This document shows positions 1-7,705 of a DNA stretch of 64,000 bases, one piece after another. The notes beneath the pieces are model-generated. The model was not told where the DNA came from. It searched no databases and worked only from the letters and a program-made list of their open reading frames with translations. The stretch is from Azospirillum brasilense (GTDB lineage Bacteria > Pseudomonadota > Alphaproteobacteria > Azospirillales > Azospirillaceae). The translations under genes and the position numbers were made by a program. The number at the start of each line of letters is the position of its first letter. The first letter of the stretch is position 1. The stretch is taken from the NCBI RefSeq assembly GCF_008365405.1, contig NZ_QOKV01000001.1, forward strand, positions 629,333 to 693,332, written 5' to 3'.

Positions 1-756
1 GGCGCTGCCCGCCAGCCCGCAGGCGGCGATGGCGCCGCCCCAGACGGTCTGCGACAGGGCGTTGACCAGCGTGATGCCGCCCACCGAATCGACGCCGCCG
101 GCCCAGCGCTCCTTCTGGAGCGGCGGGCCTTTCTCCTGAAGGGCGGCGCGGTCGATGAAGCCGGTGGCGCCCAGGCCGGACAGATACTCATGGGTCTCGG
201 GCCGTCCGGTCGAGGCGGTGACCGGATAGCCGGCCTTGGCGAGCAGGGCGACCGCGACGGAACCGACGCCGCCGGCCGCTCCGGTGACCAGCACCTCCTT
301 GCCGCCGGGCTGGATCGTGCCCCACCGCTCCAGCGCATCCACGCACAGCGCGGCGGTGTAGCCGGCGGTGCCGATGCCCATCGCCTCCTCCGGCGAGAAG
401 ACGTCGGGCAGGCGGGTCAGCCATTCCGGCTTCACGCGCTGGAACCGGCTGTAGCCGCCCCACTGGGTTTCCGACAGGCCCCAGCCATTGACAATCACTT
501 TATCCCCGGCCTTCCAGTCGGCGGAGCGCGATTCCACGACGGTGCCAGCGAGGTCGATGCCGGCGACCATCGGCAGTTTGCGGGCGATCCGGCCCTTGCC
601 GGAGACGGCGAGGCCGTCCTTGTAGTTCAGGGTGGAATAGGCGACCTCGACCAGCACGTCATGGTCCGGAAGGTCGGTCAGGCTCAGCGGCTTGAAGCCC
701 CCCTTGGGCTTGCCGTCGGCGTCCTCGATGACGAAGGCGGTGAAGGTGTCGGCCAT
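1..756 (-). CDS. AcuI/YhdH-type acrylyl-CoA reductase (3' end outside window)
   Basis: Medium-chain dehydrogenase/reductase of the YhdH/AcuI type; characterised members reduce acrylyl-CoA to propionyl-CoA with NADPH in the cytoplasm. The gene reads leftward off the window, leaving 252 residues of a family usually about 325-330 long. Visible: NYKDG at residues 44-48, typical of the quinone-oxidoreductase branch, GIDLAGTVV at 66-74, and the Rossmann nucleotide site GAAGGVGS at 159-166. No zinc-binding cysteine cluster appears in this part. The ATG at 756 is preceded by GAGAGGAAT. The family call is firm; the exact substrate is inferred, since quinone reductases share the fold. Confidence 0.85.
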   Translation of the reverse strand, partial: MADTFTAFVIEDADGKPKGGFKPLSLTDLPDHDVLVEVAYSTLNYKDGLAVSGKGRIARKLPMVAGIDLAGTVVESRSADWKAGDKVIVNGWGLSETQWGGYSRFQRVKPEWLTRLPDVFSPEEAMGIGTAGYTAALCVDALERWGTIQPGGKEVLVTGAAGGVGSVAVALLAKAGYPVTASTGRPETHEYLSGLGATGFIDRAALQEKGPPLQKERWAGGVDSVGGITLVNALSQTVWGGAIAACGLAGSA

Positions 757-852
757 GCGGATTCCTCTCCCGGATCGGGTTCTTGATTGGGGGAAAGCCT
801 AGCACGGACGCGGCGATGGACAAGGCGTTGGGATGGAAAGGGCGTCACGTTC

Positions 853-1059
853 CCCTCTCCCGCCCCGGGAGAGGGAAGGGGCCCACGCCGAAGGCGTGGG
901 AAGGGTGAGGGTGCGGCCAAGAATAAGTTGCCGATCCTTGTGCGACCCTCACCCGGCTCTCAGCGGATGCCATGGGCATCCGCCTGTCGCCGTCAGCGCT
1001 GGCTTTCAGCCAGCGCGAAAGGCGCCTTCGGCGCCACCCTCTCCCGGGGCGGGAGAGGG
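853..1059. repeat. Paired inverted palindromic repeat units without an ORF
   Basis: This fills most of the 328-base gap between the reductase and the FadL gene. The left unit (853-911) opens with the hairpin CCCTCTCCCG-CCC-CGGGAGAGGG and ends in GTGAGGG. The right unit (946-1059) is its inversion, starting CCCTCACCCGG and ending with the same 23-base hairpin. Between the conserved ends lie variable short palindromes (882-900; around 962-982; about 997-1018; 1021-1035). The ends match the 46-bp inverted repeats around the DUF559 segment at 13773-14273, but here the units are only about 34 bases apart and hold no gene. Confidence 0.85.
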
Positions 1060-1084
1060 ATAAGCACGCTTGCGAGCCTCCAGA

Positions 1085-2431
1085 TCAGAAGGTGATCTTG
1101 GTCTGGAGCGCGATCACGTCCACATGGGCCTTGTAGTCGGCGGACAGATTGCCGCGGAAGGCGTCGCTGCCCGTCAGGTTGTCGCGCAGGTCCATCTTGG
1201 CCTTGTTGGCGAAGATGTGGCTGTAGCCGATGTCGGTACGGATGCTGTCCGTGACCTGGTAGCCGGCGCCGATCGACACCCAGTAACGGTCCTCGTCCGG
1301 AATGCGCGGCGTGCGGTACTGGTCGCTGACCGGGGTCTGGTCATAGGCCACGCCGAAGCGCAGGGTGAGCTTCTCGTCCCACTTGTAGGCGGCGCCCAGA
1401 GCAAAGAACCAGGAGTCGTCCCAGTTCTCGTCGGTCACGGTGTCGGTGCGCAGCGGGTTGCGGTAGCGGATGCGCAACTCCTTGAAGCGCGACCAGTTGG
1501 TCCACTGCGCGTCGGCCATCACGGCGAAGGAACTGGTCAGCTCATGATAGGCGCCGAAGGAAATGATGTCCGGCGTGGCGACCTTCGCCCGCACCGGCGA
1601 ATTGGCGAAGCTGGCCTGCAGCGCCGGCACGGCGGGAACGCCCTCGAACTTCGAATCGCCGTCCAACTCATGGGAGACGGAGGAGCGGTAGGAGACGCCG
1701 AAACGGGTGCCCTTGGCCGGCTCGTACAGCATGCCGGCGGTGACGCCGACGCCCCAGTCGTCGCCCTTCACCTCGCCCACACCGTCGCGCGAGCCCGGCG
1801 CGATGGGAACCCCCGTGGCCGCCAGGATCGAGCCGAAATCCACGGCTTGGCTCAGCCGCGCCTTGGCGTACTGGAACTGCAGGCCGCCGGCGATGGTCAG
1901 GTCCGGCATCAACCGGTAGGACACGGTCGGGGAGATGTTGATCGTCAGCAGGCTGGAATGGATGCCGTGGTAACGGCCGGTCCAGCTTTCCGGATAGTCG
2001 GTGGACAGGCCCCAGGGCGCGGTGATGGCGAGGCCCAGCTTCACGTCCGGCGACACCGTGTAGGCCAGATAGCCCGATGGAATCACCGCGTCCATGCCGA
2101 TGTCGCCGGGGTCGGAGGTGCCCCGGATGGTGCTGCCGCCCAGCCGCGTGGCGCGGGTGCCGCGGGCGTTGCTGGTCTTCGAGGTCGGGAACACGCCGCT
2201 CAGCACGCCGACCGCCTGATTCCCCTCGATGGTCCCCAGGGCCGCGGGGTTGAAGAACAGGCCGGTGGCGTCGCCCATGCCGTTGGCGGTGGCGCCCGCG
2301 AAGGAGGTGCCCTGGCCCGAGGCGCTCTGCTCCTTCAGCAGATAGCCGGCGGCGCCGGCCGGCAGCGGGGCCGCAATGGCGACGACCGCGGCGGCGGCGA
2401 GCAGGTTCCCCTTCAGAGACCAATTGGACAT
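1085..2431 (-). CDS. FadL/OmpP1/TodX-family outer-membrane transport protein
   Basis: A 448-residue outer-membrane beta-barrel of the FadL/OmpP1 family, which takes up long-chain fatty acids or other hydrophobic compounds. Seen: a cleavable signal peptide with hydrophobic core LLAAAAVVAIAAPLPAGA, a mature N-terminus with the family-like stretch GYLLKEQSASGQGTSFAGA, and FFNPAALG, the conserved FadL NPA motif. The protein ends in alternating strands and a terminal phenylalanine (KITF), as expected for barrel assembly. ATG 2431 was chosen because GGGGAGAAACGC precedes it and the signal peptide starts there; longer in-frame upstream sequence lacks secretion features. A palindromic site lies 44 bases upstream. 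Confidence 0.9.
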   Translation of the reverse strand: MSNWSLKGNLLAAAAVVAIAAPLPAGAAGYLLKEQSASGQGTSFAGATANGMGDATGLFFNPAALGTIEGNQAVGVLSGVFPTSKTSNARGTRATRLGGSTIRGTSDPGDIGMDAVIPSGYLAYTVSPDVKLGLAITAPWGLSTDYPESWTGRYHGIHSSLLTINISPTVSYRLMPDLTIAGGLQFQYAKARLSQAVDFGSILAATGVPIAPGSRDGVGEVKGDDWGVGVTAGMLYEPAKGTRFGVSYRSSVSHELDGDSKFEGVPAVPALQASFANSPVRAKVATPDIISFGAYHELTSSFAVMADAQWTNWSRFKELRIRYRNPLRTDTVTDENWDDSWFFALGAAYKWDEKLTLRFGVAYDQTPVSDQYRTPRIPDEDRYWVSIGAGYQVTDSIRTDIGYSHIFANKAKMDLRDNLTGSDAFRGNLSADYKAHVDVIALQTKITF

Positions 2432-2474
2432 GCGTTTCTCCCCAATTTCGTTATTTGACGCAATGATACACACA

Positions 2475-2490
2475 TTGACGTTAACGTAAA
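2475..2490 (-). promoter_or_regulatory. Probable LiuR-like operator upstream of the FadL-type gene
   Basis: TTGACGTTAACGTAAA is an inverted repeat matching at 7 of 8 arm positions, centred on GTTAAC and 44 bases before the start codon. It resembles the operators described for LiuR, a MerR-type regulator of branched-chain amino-acid and fatty-acid catabolism in proteobacteria. The symmetry is seen directly; assignment to LiuR rests on a remembered consensus and on the fatty-acid-related target. Confidence 0.5.
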
Positions 2491-2610
2491 GTGGGGCCAC
2501 TGAAAAAATGCTGGACCAACAAATCATGCGCCCGCAGGTGTGCATGGGGGAGGGGAATGCCCGCTGAGGTCGAGTCGCCGCGGGTGTGAAAATCGGGATG
2601 TTGAGGGCGC

Positions 2611-3417
2611 TCAGCCCAGCCAGCCGGCGACCATGGCCATGCCCGCGGCGATCACACCCTGGGCGTCCGTCCAGATCAGCTTCGCCGTGATGGCGATGGA
2701 GGCGATGACGAGCATCGGCCGCACGATGGCGGCGCCGTTGCGGATGACCATGTGCGCGCCGATCTGCGCGCCGATCATCTGGCCCACCCCCATCAGCAAC
2801 CCGGCCACCCAGGCGATCTGCCCGCCGGCCAGGAAGAACAGCAACGCGGCGATGTTGCTGGTGAAGTTCAGCACCTTCGTGTGGGCGGTCGCCTTGCGCA
2901 GGTTGAAGCCGAGCAGCGAGACGAAGGCGATGGCGAAGAAGGTCCCCGTGCCCGGCCCGAAGAAGCCGTCGTAAAAGCCGATTCCCGTTCCGGCGAGCAG
3001 GGCGAAACCCCGCTCCCCGATGCGTTGCTGCGCGTCGATCTCGCCGGCCTTCGGGGAAACGAGCAGCCAGATGGCGATGCCGATCAGCAGCACCGGGATG
3101 ACGTTGCGCAGGAAACCCGGGTCGATCATCTGGACGATGACGGCGCCCGCCGCGGAACCGGCGAAGGTGCAGCCGATCATCACCGCCATGTCGCGCGGCC
3201 TCACCTCTCCGCCACGGGTGAACTTCACCGCGGCGGAGAGTGAACCGAAGCTGGATTGCAGCTTGTTCGTCGCCAGCGCCTGCGCGGGCGACAGGCCGGC
3301 CCAGAGCAGGGCGGGGAGGGTCAGAAGCCCGCCGCCCCCGGCGATGGCGTCGACGAAGCCCGCGACAAGGCCGACCGCGAACAGCGCGGTCAGCGTCTCG
3401 ATGGAAAGGAGGTCCAT
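2611..3417 (-). CDS. TauE/SafE (TSUP) family membrane exporter
   Basis: A 268-residue inner-membrane protein of the TSUP family (formerly DUF81), whose members export sulfite, sulfonates or related organic anions. Seen: about eight hydrophobic segments in two similar halves, with the family's glycine-rich first loop (VDAIAGGGGLLTLPALL), LSPAQALATNKLQ, and the second-half counterpart GFYDGFFGPGTGTFFAIAF. Length is normal for the YfcA branch. Only 19 bases separate its start from the end of thiE upstream, so it may be co-transcribed, but nothing ties it to thiamine metabolism. The transported substrate cannot be read from the sequence. Confidence 0.88.
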   Translation of the reverse strand: MDLLSIETLTALFAVGLVAGFVDAIAGGGGLLTLPALLWAGLSPAQALATNKLQSSFGSLSAAVKFTRGGEVRPRDMAVMIGCTFAGSAAGAVIVQMIDPGFLRNVIPVLLIGIAIWLLVSPKAGEIDAQQRIGERGFALLAGTGIGFYDGFFGPGTGTFFAIAFVSLLGFNLRKATAHTKVLNFTSNIAALLFFLAGGQIAWVAGLLMGVGQMIGAQIGAHMVIRNGAAIVRPMLVIASIAITAKLIWTDAQGVIAAGMAMVAGWLG

Positions 3418-3436
3418 GATGCGGCGGCGGCCTTCG

Positions 3437-4075
3437 TCACCCTTCGGCCGCGGCGATGGCGGCGTTGAACGCCTTCACGGCGGCGCCCGGCCCATCGGGA
3501 TGGTTCCACACGGCGCCGACCACGGCCAGGAAATCAGCCCCGGCGCTCACCAGCGGACCGCAATTCTCCTGGGTGATGCCGCCGATGGCGACGCAGGGAA
3601 CCTCCATCAGCTCCGACCACCACCGGAGCAGCTCCGGCTCCGCCGCGAACTGCGCGTCCTTGGTGGTGGTGGGGAAGAAGGCGCCGAAGGCGACGTAATC
3701 GGCCCCGGCCTCGCCCGCTTCCATGGCGAGATGGCGGCTGTCGTGGCAGGTCACCCCGACGATGGCGTCGTTGCCGACGATCCGCCGCGCCTGGGTGTAG
3801 GGCGTGTCCTGCTGCCCGACATGCACGCCGTCGCAGCCGGTCTCGCGGGCCAGTTCGGGATGGTCGTTCAGGATGAAGGCGACCCCGCGCTCCTGGGCGA
3901 TCGGGCGCAGAACGTCGCAGGCCCGGCGCACGGCGTCGTCGGAGCAGTCCTTCAAACGCAACTGGACGCAGGCGACATCGCCCGCGTCCAGCGCTTCGGT
4001 CAGTTTCGGCGCGAACGCCGCCGGCTCCAGGGCCGGCGGCGTCACGAGGTAGAGCCGACAGGCGGTTTCGGTCAC
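3437..4075 (-). CDS. thiE: Thiamine-phosphate synthase
   Basis: Couples hydroxymethylpyrimidine diphosphate to thiazole phosphate to give thiamine phosphate in the cytoplasm. A 212-residue TIM barrel of the usual size. Seen: VQLRLKD near residue 37, the phosphate and magnesium region [19 protein letters not shown], the loop [33 protein letters not shown] (the family GPxFxTxTK motif, degenerate at its start) and [11 protein letters not shown] near the C-terminus. Start is GTG at 4075, 12 bases after the stop of the aldolase gene, so the two are probably co-transcribed. No TPP riboswitch leader is present, consistent with an internal operon position. Confidence 0.88.
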   Translation of the reverse strand: MTETACRLYLVTPPALEPAAFAPKLTEALDAGDVACVQLRLKDCSDDAVRRACDVLRPIAQERGVAFILNDHPELARETGCDGVHVGQQDTPYTQARRIVGNDAIVGVTCHDSRHLAMEAGEAGADYVAFGAFFPTTTKDAQFAAEPELLRWWSELMEVPCVAIGGITQENCGPLVSAGADFLAVVGAVWNHPDGPGAAVKAFNAAIAAAEG

Positions 4076-4087
4076 CCGAGGCGATCC

Positions 4088-5017
4088 TTACTCTTTGCCC
4101 TGATAGATCTTCATGATCCGGTCGAGCAGCTTCAAAGCTTCGTCGCGGGGGCGCTGGAAGGCGTTGCGGCCGATGATCGAGCCGTTGCCGCCGCCGTCGC
4201 GGATCGCGCGGGCATCCTCGAACACCGCGTCCTCGCCCTTGGTGGCGCCGCCCGAGAAGACCACGATGCGGCGGCCGTTGAAGGCGCACTGCATGATGTG
4301 GCGGACGCGGTCGGCCTGGGTGGCGATCGGGATGTTCTTGGACTCGTAGACCTTCTTGGCTTCCGCCTGCTCCAGATGAGCCGACGGCAGCTTCACCTTG
4401 ATGATGTGGGCGCCGAGCAGGGCGGCCATGTGGGCGGCGTAGCCGATCACGTCGATGGCCAGTTCACCCTCCTTGGAGACGGTGCCGCCGCGCGGGTAAG
4501 ACCACAGCACGGTGGGCAGGCCGACCGACTTGGCCTCCTTCGACAGCTCGCGGATCTCCTCGTACTGGTCGTACATGGCGTCCGAGCCGGGGTAGATCGT
4601 GAAGCCGATCGCCGAGCAGCCGAGGCGCAGCGCGTCCTGCACCGAGGCGGTCACCGCCTGGTCGGCGTCCTCCTTCTGGCGCGACAGGCTGTTGGCGCTG
4701 TTCATCTTGAGGATCAGCGGGATCGAGCCGGCGAAGGTCGAGGCGCCGGCCTCCAGCGAGCCCAGCGGGGCGGCGTAGGCGTTGCAGCCGGCGTCGATGG
4801 CAAGCTGGTAATGGTAATGCGGGTCGTAGCCCGGCTCGTTCGGCGCGAAGCTGCGCGCCGGGCCGTGCTCGAAGCCCTGGTCGACGGGGAGGATCACCAG
4901 CTTGCCGGTGCCGCCCAACTTGCCTTCCATAAGAATGCGGGCAAGGTTGGCCTTGACGCCCGGGGTGTCGCTTTCGTAGTTCGCAAGAATTTCCTTAACA
5001 CGACGAGTGAGCTTCAT
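4088..5017 (-). CDS. Class I fructose-bisphosphate aldolase (DhnA/FbaB type)
   Basis: Cytoplasmic Schiff-base aldolase interconverting fructose 1,6-bisphosphate with dihydroxyacetone phosphate and glyceraldehyde 3-phosphate. The 309-residue protein has the DhnA-family stretch VDQGFEHGPARSF, GFTIYPGSDAMYDQYEEIRE, WSYPRGG and KVKLPSAH, whose lysine region corresponds to the Schiff-base lysine, then FSGGATKGE for phosphate binding. ATG 5017 is preceded by GGGGAAGAGCCAG. thiE follows after 12 bases; gap and tkt lie upstream on the same strand, so this is a central-carbon neighbourhood for glycolysis, gluconeogenesis and the pentose phosphate pathway. The phosphoglycerate kinase gene often found in such clusters is missing. 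Confidence 0.93.
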   Translation of the reverse strand: MKLTRRVKEILANYESDTPGVKANLARILMEGKLGGTGKLVILPVDQGFEHGPARSFAPNEPGYDPHYHYQLAIDAGCNAYAAPLGSLEAGASTFAGSIPLILKMNSANSLSRQKEDADQAVTASVQDALRLGCSAIGFTIYPGSDAMYDQYEEIRELSKEAKSVGLPTVLWSYPRGGTVSKEGELAIDVIGYAAHMAALLGAHIIKVKLPSAHLEQAEAKKVYESKNIPIATQADRVRHIMQCAFNGRRIVVFSGGATKGEDAVFEDARAIRDGGGNGSIIGRNAFQRPRDEALKLLDRIMKIYQGKE

Positions 5018-5212
5018 CTGGCTCTTCCCCTTGGGGTTTCTGTCGGAAATGCGGCCCTCATAGCCCAGCGCGGGATTCTTTGCAACGTCGGCAGGGGTTG
5101 TAATGCGGCCAGCCGCGGCGGCAAAAGGGCCTATCCGAGAGGTCGGGTCCGGAAATCGCCGAAGGGTGAGGCGCCCGCCGCGGGCTAGCTGTTTTCGGTC
5201 AGCCGATTTATG

Positions 5213-5458
5213 TCACAGCACGGATTGAACGATGACGTAGAGGCCGTAGCCGGCGCCCACCGCCACGACCCAGGCGCCGGCGGCCAAACCGGCCCAGACG
5301 GCGAGCAACCGGGCGCCGCGGATCTTCTCCACATGCGGTGCGGGAAAGCGCGAGCCGCGCGGAAGCCCGTCCGGCCTTTCCGGCTGGAGCAGGGCCGATT
5401 CCTCACCCTTTAACGGAATGGCATCCGCCTGGGGCCGCAAAGGCGTGGTCGTGGTCAT
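5213..5458 (-). CDS. Small single-span membrane protein, function unknown
   Basis: An 81-residue protein I do not recognise. The first 50 residues are polar and proline-rich; residues 51-79 form one strongly hydrophobic segment (LLAVWAGLAAGAWVVAVGAG and onward), so it should be anchored in the inner membrane with a cytoplasmic N-terminal tail if the arginines at 47-50 follow the positive-inside rule. ATG 5458 was chosen; an in-frame ATG five codons earlier is possible. A perfect inverted repeat lies about 20 bases upstream. It sits alone between the aldolase and a hypothetical gene. Confidence 0.6.
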   Translation of the reverse strand: MTTTTPLRPQADAIPLKGEESALLQPERPDGLPRGSRFPAPHVEKIRGARLLAVWAGLAAGAWVVAVGAGYGLYVIVQSVL

Positions 5459-5477
5459 GGGGTGGTACCGCATCGTG

Positions 5478-5493
5478 ATGATGAAAACATCAT
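5478..5493. promoter_or_regulatory. Perfect inverted repeat upstream of the 81-residue membrane protein
   Basis: ATGATG-AAAA-CATCAT is a six-base inverted repeat with a four-base spacer, 20 bases before the start codon in an A/T-richer patch. It could be an operator overlapping the promoter or a small mRNA hairpin. No regulator is identified. Confidence 0.35.
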
Positions 5494-5544
5494 ACACCAC
5501 TTTTGATCGTGCGGATTCGGGGAAAAAGCGGTATCGCCTTGGGA

Positions 5545-5988
5545 CTATTCCGTGACATGGCCATCGACTTGCCCGCTCAGCCAGTCCCGGCAGGCGCGCC
5601 GGGGATCGCGGACGCCGCGCAGGTCGAGCGCCAGGGGAAGCGCCGTCAGCAGGCGGGAACCGCGCTGTACGGCGATGTCGGCCAGCCGTCCGGCGACGTC
5701 CGCCCGTCCTGTGAACAGAATCGCACCGATCCCGGCGGACAGTGCGCCCAGGGCGTCGCCGGGCCGGTCGGCGCAGTCGAGCACCGCCGTCATCGCAACC
5801 GACGGGTGCCGGGCGGTGGCGCTGGCGACCACCTCGCGAAACCAGCCGGCCCCGGCCGAGGCAGCTGCACCGGGTGCGCTGACCAGCAGAAGGGGAGCGC
5901 CGAGGTCCGTCGCAACGGCGCAGGCGGCGTCGGCGTCGCTCAGGCCATGGATGCGGATGGGGCGGCTGTGCGCGGGCACGGCGGTCAT
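5545..5988 (-). CDS. Hypothetical protein, alpha/beta type
   Basis: A 147-residue cytoplasmic protein not assigned to a family. It has an alanine-rich alternating pattern (RPIRIHGLSDADAACAVATD, APLLLVSAPGAAASAGAGWF, VAMTAVLDCADRPGDALGAL, AILFTGRADVAGRLADIA) suggesting repeated strand-helix units, and ends in a basic segment DLRGVRDPRRACRDWLSGQV. No signal peptide or membrane span. Coding is supported by length and by strong third-position GC bias on this strand compared with the opposite frames. Start ATG 5988. It is followed by the small membrane protein gene 86 bases on; no functional link is evident. Confidence 0.6.
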   Translation of the reverse strand: MTAVPAHSRPIRIHGLSDADAACAVATDLGAPLLLVSAPGAAASAGAGWFREVVASATARHPSVAMTAVLDCADRPGDALGALSAGIGAILFTGRADVAGRLADIAVQRGSRLLTALPLALDLRGVRDPRRACRDWLSGQVDGHVTE

Positions 5989-6106
5989 GACGGGAAAATC
6001 CGAGTGGGCATTTCCCCATCCCCATGGCGGGAATTGAGGCAGGTCAAACCGCCGGGGCGGAGGCGAGGCTATCCTTCCACCCCACGCATCCCTGGGGTCG
6101 CCGCCG

Positions 6107-6451
6107 ATGATGGACTATAAGGGCTACAAGGCCCAGATCGATTTCGACGACGATGCCGGCATCTTCGTCGGCGCCGTCATCAACACGCGCGACGGCATCA
6201 CCTTCACCGGCCGCTCGGTCGATGAACTGCGCCGGGCCTTCCGCGAGGCCGTGGACGATTATCTGGCGATGGCCTGCGACATGGCGGGCAACACCGAGCA
6301 GCCTTATTCGGGCAAGCTCGCCATCCGCGTCAATCCGATGCTCCACCGTGCGATCGCCACCTGCGCCGAGCGCGAGGGCAAGAGCGTCGCCGCCTGGGTC
6401 GCCGACCAGCTGGCGCAAGCCACGGGCATCAACGCCGTCAAGGCGGGGTGA
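6107..6451 (+). CDS. Orphan HicB-family antitoxin-like protein
   Basis: A 114-residue protein with the HicB layout. Residues 1-60 form the partial RNase H-like antitoxin domain (YKGYKAQIDFDDDAGIFVGA, then TFTGRSVDELRRAFREAVDD), and residues 70-105 form a ribbon-helix-helix-like DNA-binding tail (GKLAIRVNPMLHRAIATCAE, then GKSVAAWVADQL). HicB normally neutralises the HicA mRNA interferase and represses the operon. No HicA-sized gene with its short dsRBD-like sequence flanks it on either side, so it is an orphan, probably a DNA-binding regulator. Start is ATGATG at 6107/6110; the second ATG is equally plausible. It faces gap across a bidirectional terminator. Confidence 0.8.
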   Translation: MMDYKGYKAQIDFDDDAGIFVGAVINTRDGITFTGRSVDELRRAFREAVDDYLAMACDMAGNTEQPYSGKLAIRVNPMLHRAIATCAEREGKSVAAWVADQLAQATGINAVKAG

Positions 6452-6500
6452 CCGCGTTCCGGCGGGAAATACACCGGCGAACTGAATGACGGACATGAAA

Positions 6501-6526
6501 AAGGGCGCCCCGTTCCGGGCGCCCTT
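6501..6526. terminator. Bidirectional terminator between hicB-like gene and gap
   Basis: A perfect 10-bp stem AAGGGCGCCC / GGGCGCCCTT with loop CGTTCC lies between convergent genes. Read leftward it is followed by a run of five T residues, the normal form of an intrinsic terminator for gap; rightward it is followed by CCTCTTT, a weaker tract. Confidence 0.88.
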
Positions 6527-6553
6527 CCTCTTTGGCAGCAAGCCACGGGTGGC

Positions 6554-7561
6554 TTACTTCGCGTTGGCCATGGCGACGGCGGTGTCGCTCATGCGGTTGG
6601 AGAAGCCCCACTCGTTGTCGTACCAGGTCATGATGCGGACGAAGTTGCCGTCGATGACCTTGGTCTCGTTCAGCGCGAAGATCGAGCTGTGCGGGTCGTG
6701 GTTGAAGTCGGTGGAGACCAGATCCTCGGTGTAGGCGCCCAGGATGCCCTTGAGCGGGCCGTTGGCGGCCTCGGCGATCGCCTTGGTGATCTCCTCCACC
6801 GACGTGGCGCGCTTGGCGGTGAACTTGAAGTCGACCACCGAGACGTTGGGCGTCGGCACGCGCATGGCGGTGCCGTCCAGCTTGCCCTTGAGCTCCGGCA
6901 GGACCTTGCCCACCGCCTTGGCCGCCCCGGTCGAGGTCGGGATCATGTTCAGCGCCGCGGCGCGGGCGCGGTGCAGGTCCTTGTGGTTGGTGTCGACGAT
7001 GCGCTGATCCCCCGTGTAGGAGTGGATCGTCGTCATGAAGCCCTTCTCGATGCCGATCAGGTTGTTCAGCACGAAGGCCACCGGAGCCAGGCAGTTCGTG
7101 GTGCACGACGCGTTCGACACGATGCGGTGATCGGCCTTGAGCTGGTCGTGGTTGACGCCGTAGACCACCGTGATGTCCTCGTCGGTGGCCGGGGCGGAGA
7201 TCAGCACCTTCTCGGCACCCGCTTCCAGATGCTTGGCGGCGTCGGCGCGCTTGGTGAAGATGCCCGAGCATTCCATGGCGATCTGGATGCCCAGATCCTT
7301 CCACGGCAGCTTGGCCGGGTCACGCTCCTGCACGACCTTGATCGAGTGACCGTTGACGATCAGCTCGCCGTCGCGGGTCTCGATGGTGCCGGGGAAACGG
7401 CCGTGGACGCTGTCGTATTTCAGCAGGTGGGCGTTGGCCTTGAGGTCGGCCAGGTCGTTGATCGCCACGACCTCCACGTCGTTGCGGCCGCTCTCGTAGA
7501 TGGCCCGCAGAACCAGACGGCCGATGCGGCCAAAACCGTTGATCGCTACCCGAACAGCCAT
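6554..7561 (-). CDS. gap: Type I glyceraldehyde-3-phosphate dehydrogenase
   Basis: NAD(P)-dependent phosphorylating GAPDH, converting glyceraldehyde 3-phosphate and phosphate to 1,3-bisphosphoglycerate in the cytoplasm. 335 residues, full length. Seen: N-terminal nucleotide site INGFGRIGR at 7-15, the catalytic motif SNASCTTNCLAP with the active cysteine at 153, the phosphate-binding TGAAKAVGKVLPEL, RVPTPNVSVVD, and the C-terminal WYDNEWGFSNRM. Asparagine-aspartate at 35-36 after the Rossmann strand suggests NAD use. It lies 144 bases after tkt on the same strand and ends at a strong terminator, so gap is the last gene of that transcript or a single unit. Confidence 0.97.
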   Translation of the reverse strand: MAVRVAINGFGRIGRLVLRAIYESGRNDVEVVAINDLADLKANAHLLKYDSVHGRFPGTIETRDGELIVNGHSIKVVQERDPAKLPWKDLGIQIAMECSGIFTKRADAAKHLEAGAEKVLISAPATDEDITVVYGVNHDQLKADHRIVSNASCTTNCLAPVAFVLNNLIGIEKGFMTTIHSYTGDQRIVDTNHKDLHRARAAALNMIPTSTGAAKAVGKVLPELKGKLDGTAMRVPTPNVSVVDFKFTAKRATSVEEITKAIAEAANGPLKGILGAYTEDLVSTDFNHDPHSSIFALNETKVIDGNFVRIMTWYDNEWGFSNRMSDTAVAMANAK

Positions 7562-7705
7562 TGTTTTTCCTCCAGTCTGGCATTCCCCGACCCCGAACCA
7601 TACGGCTTGGGGCGGTAACTCCCGGCCCCGGATGTGTGGTCCGAGGCGGTCATTGTCAGCCCCGGACCGTCGGCCCGGAGCCCGATCCCGCGAACGCTCG
7701 CTCTT

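Noticed and set aside
5018-5212. TPP riboswitch for thiE
   Set aside because: thiE lies 12 bases after the aldolase gene with no room for a leader, and the region before the aldolase shows no TPP aptamer motif.
6107-6451. Complete HicAB toxin-antitoxin pair
   Set aside because: No HicA-like frame of about 60 residues was found before or after the HicB-like gene; the neighbours are a 147-residue unknown and gap.
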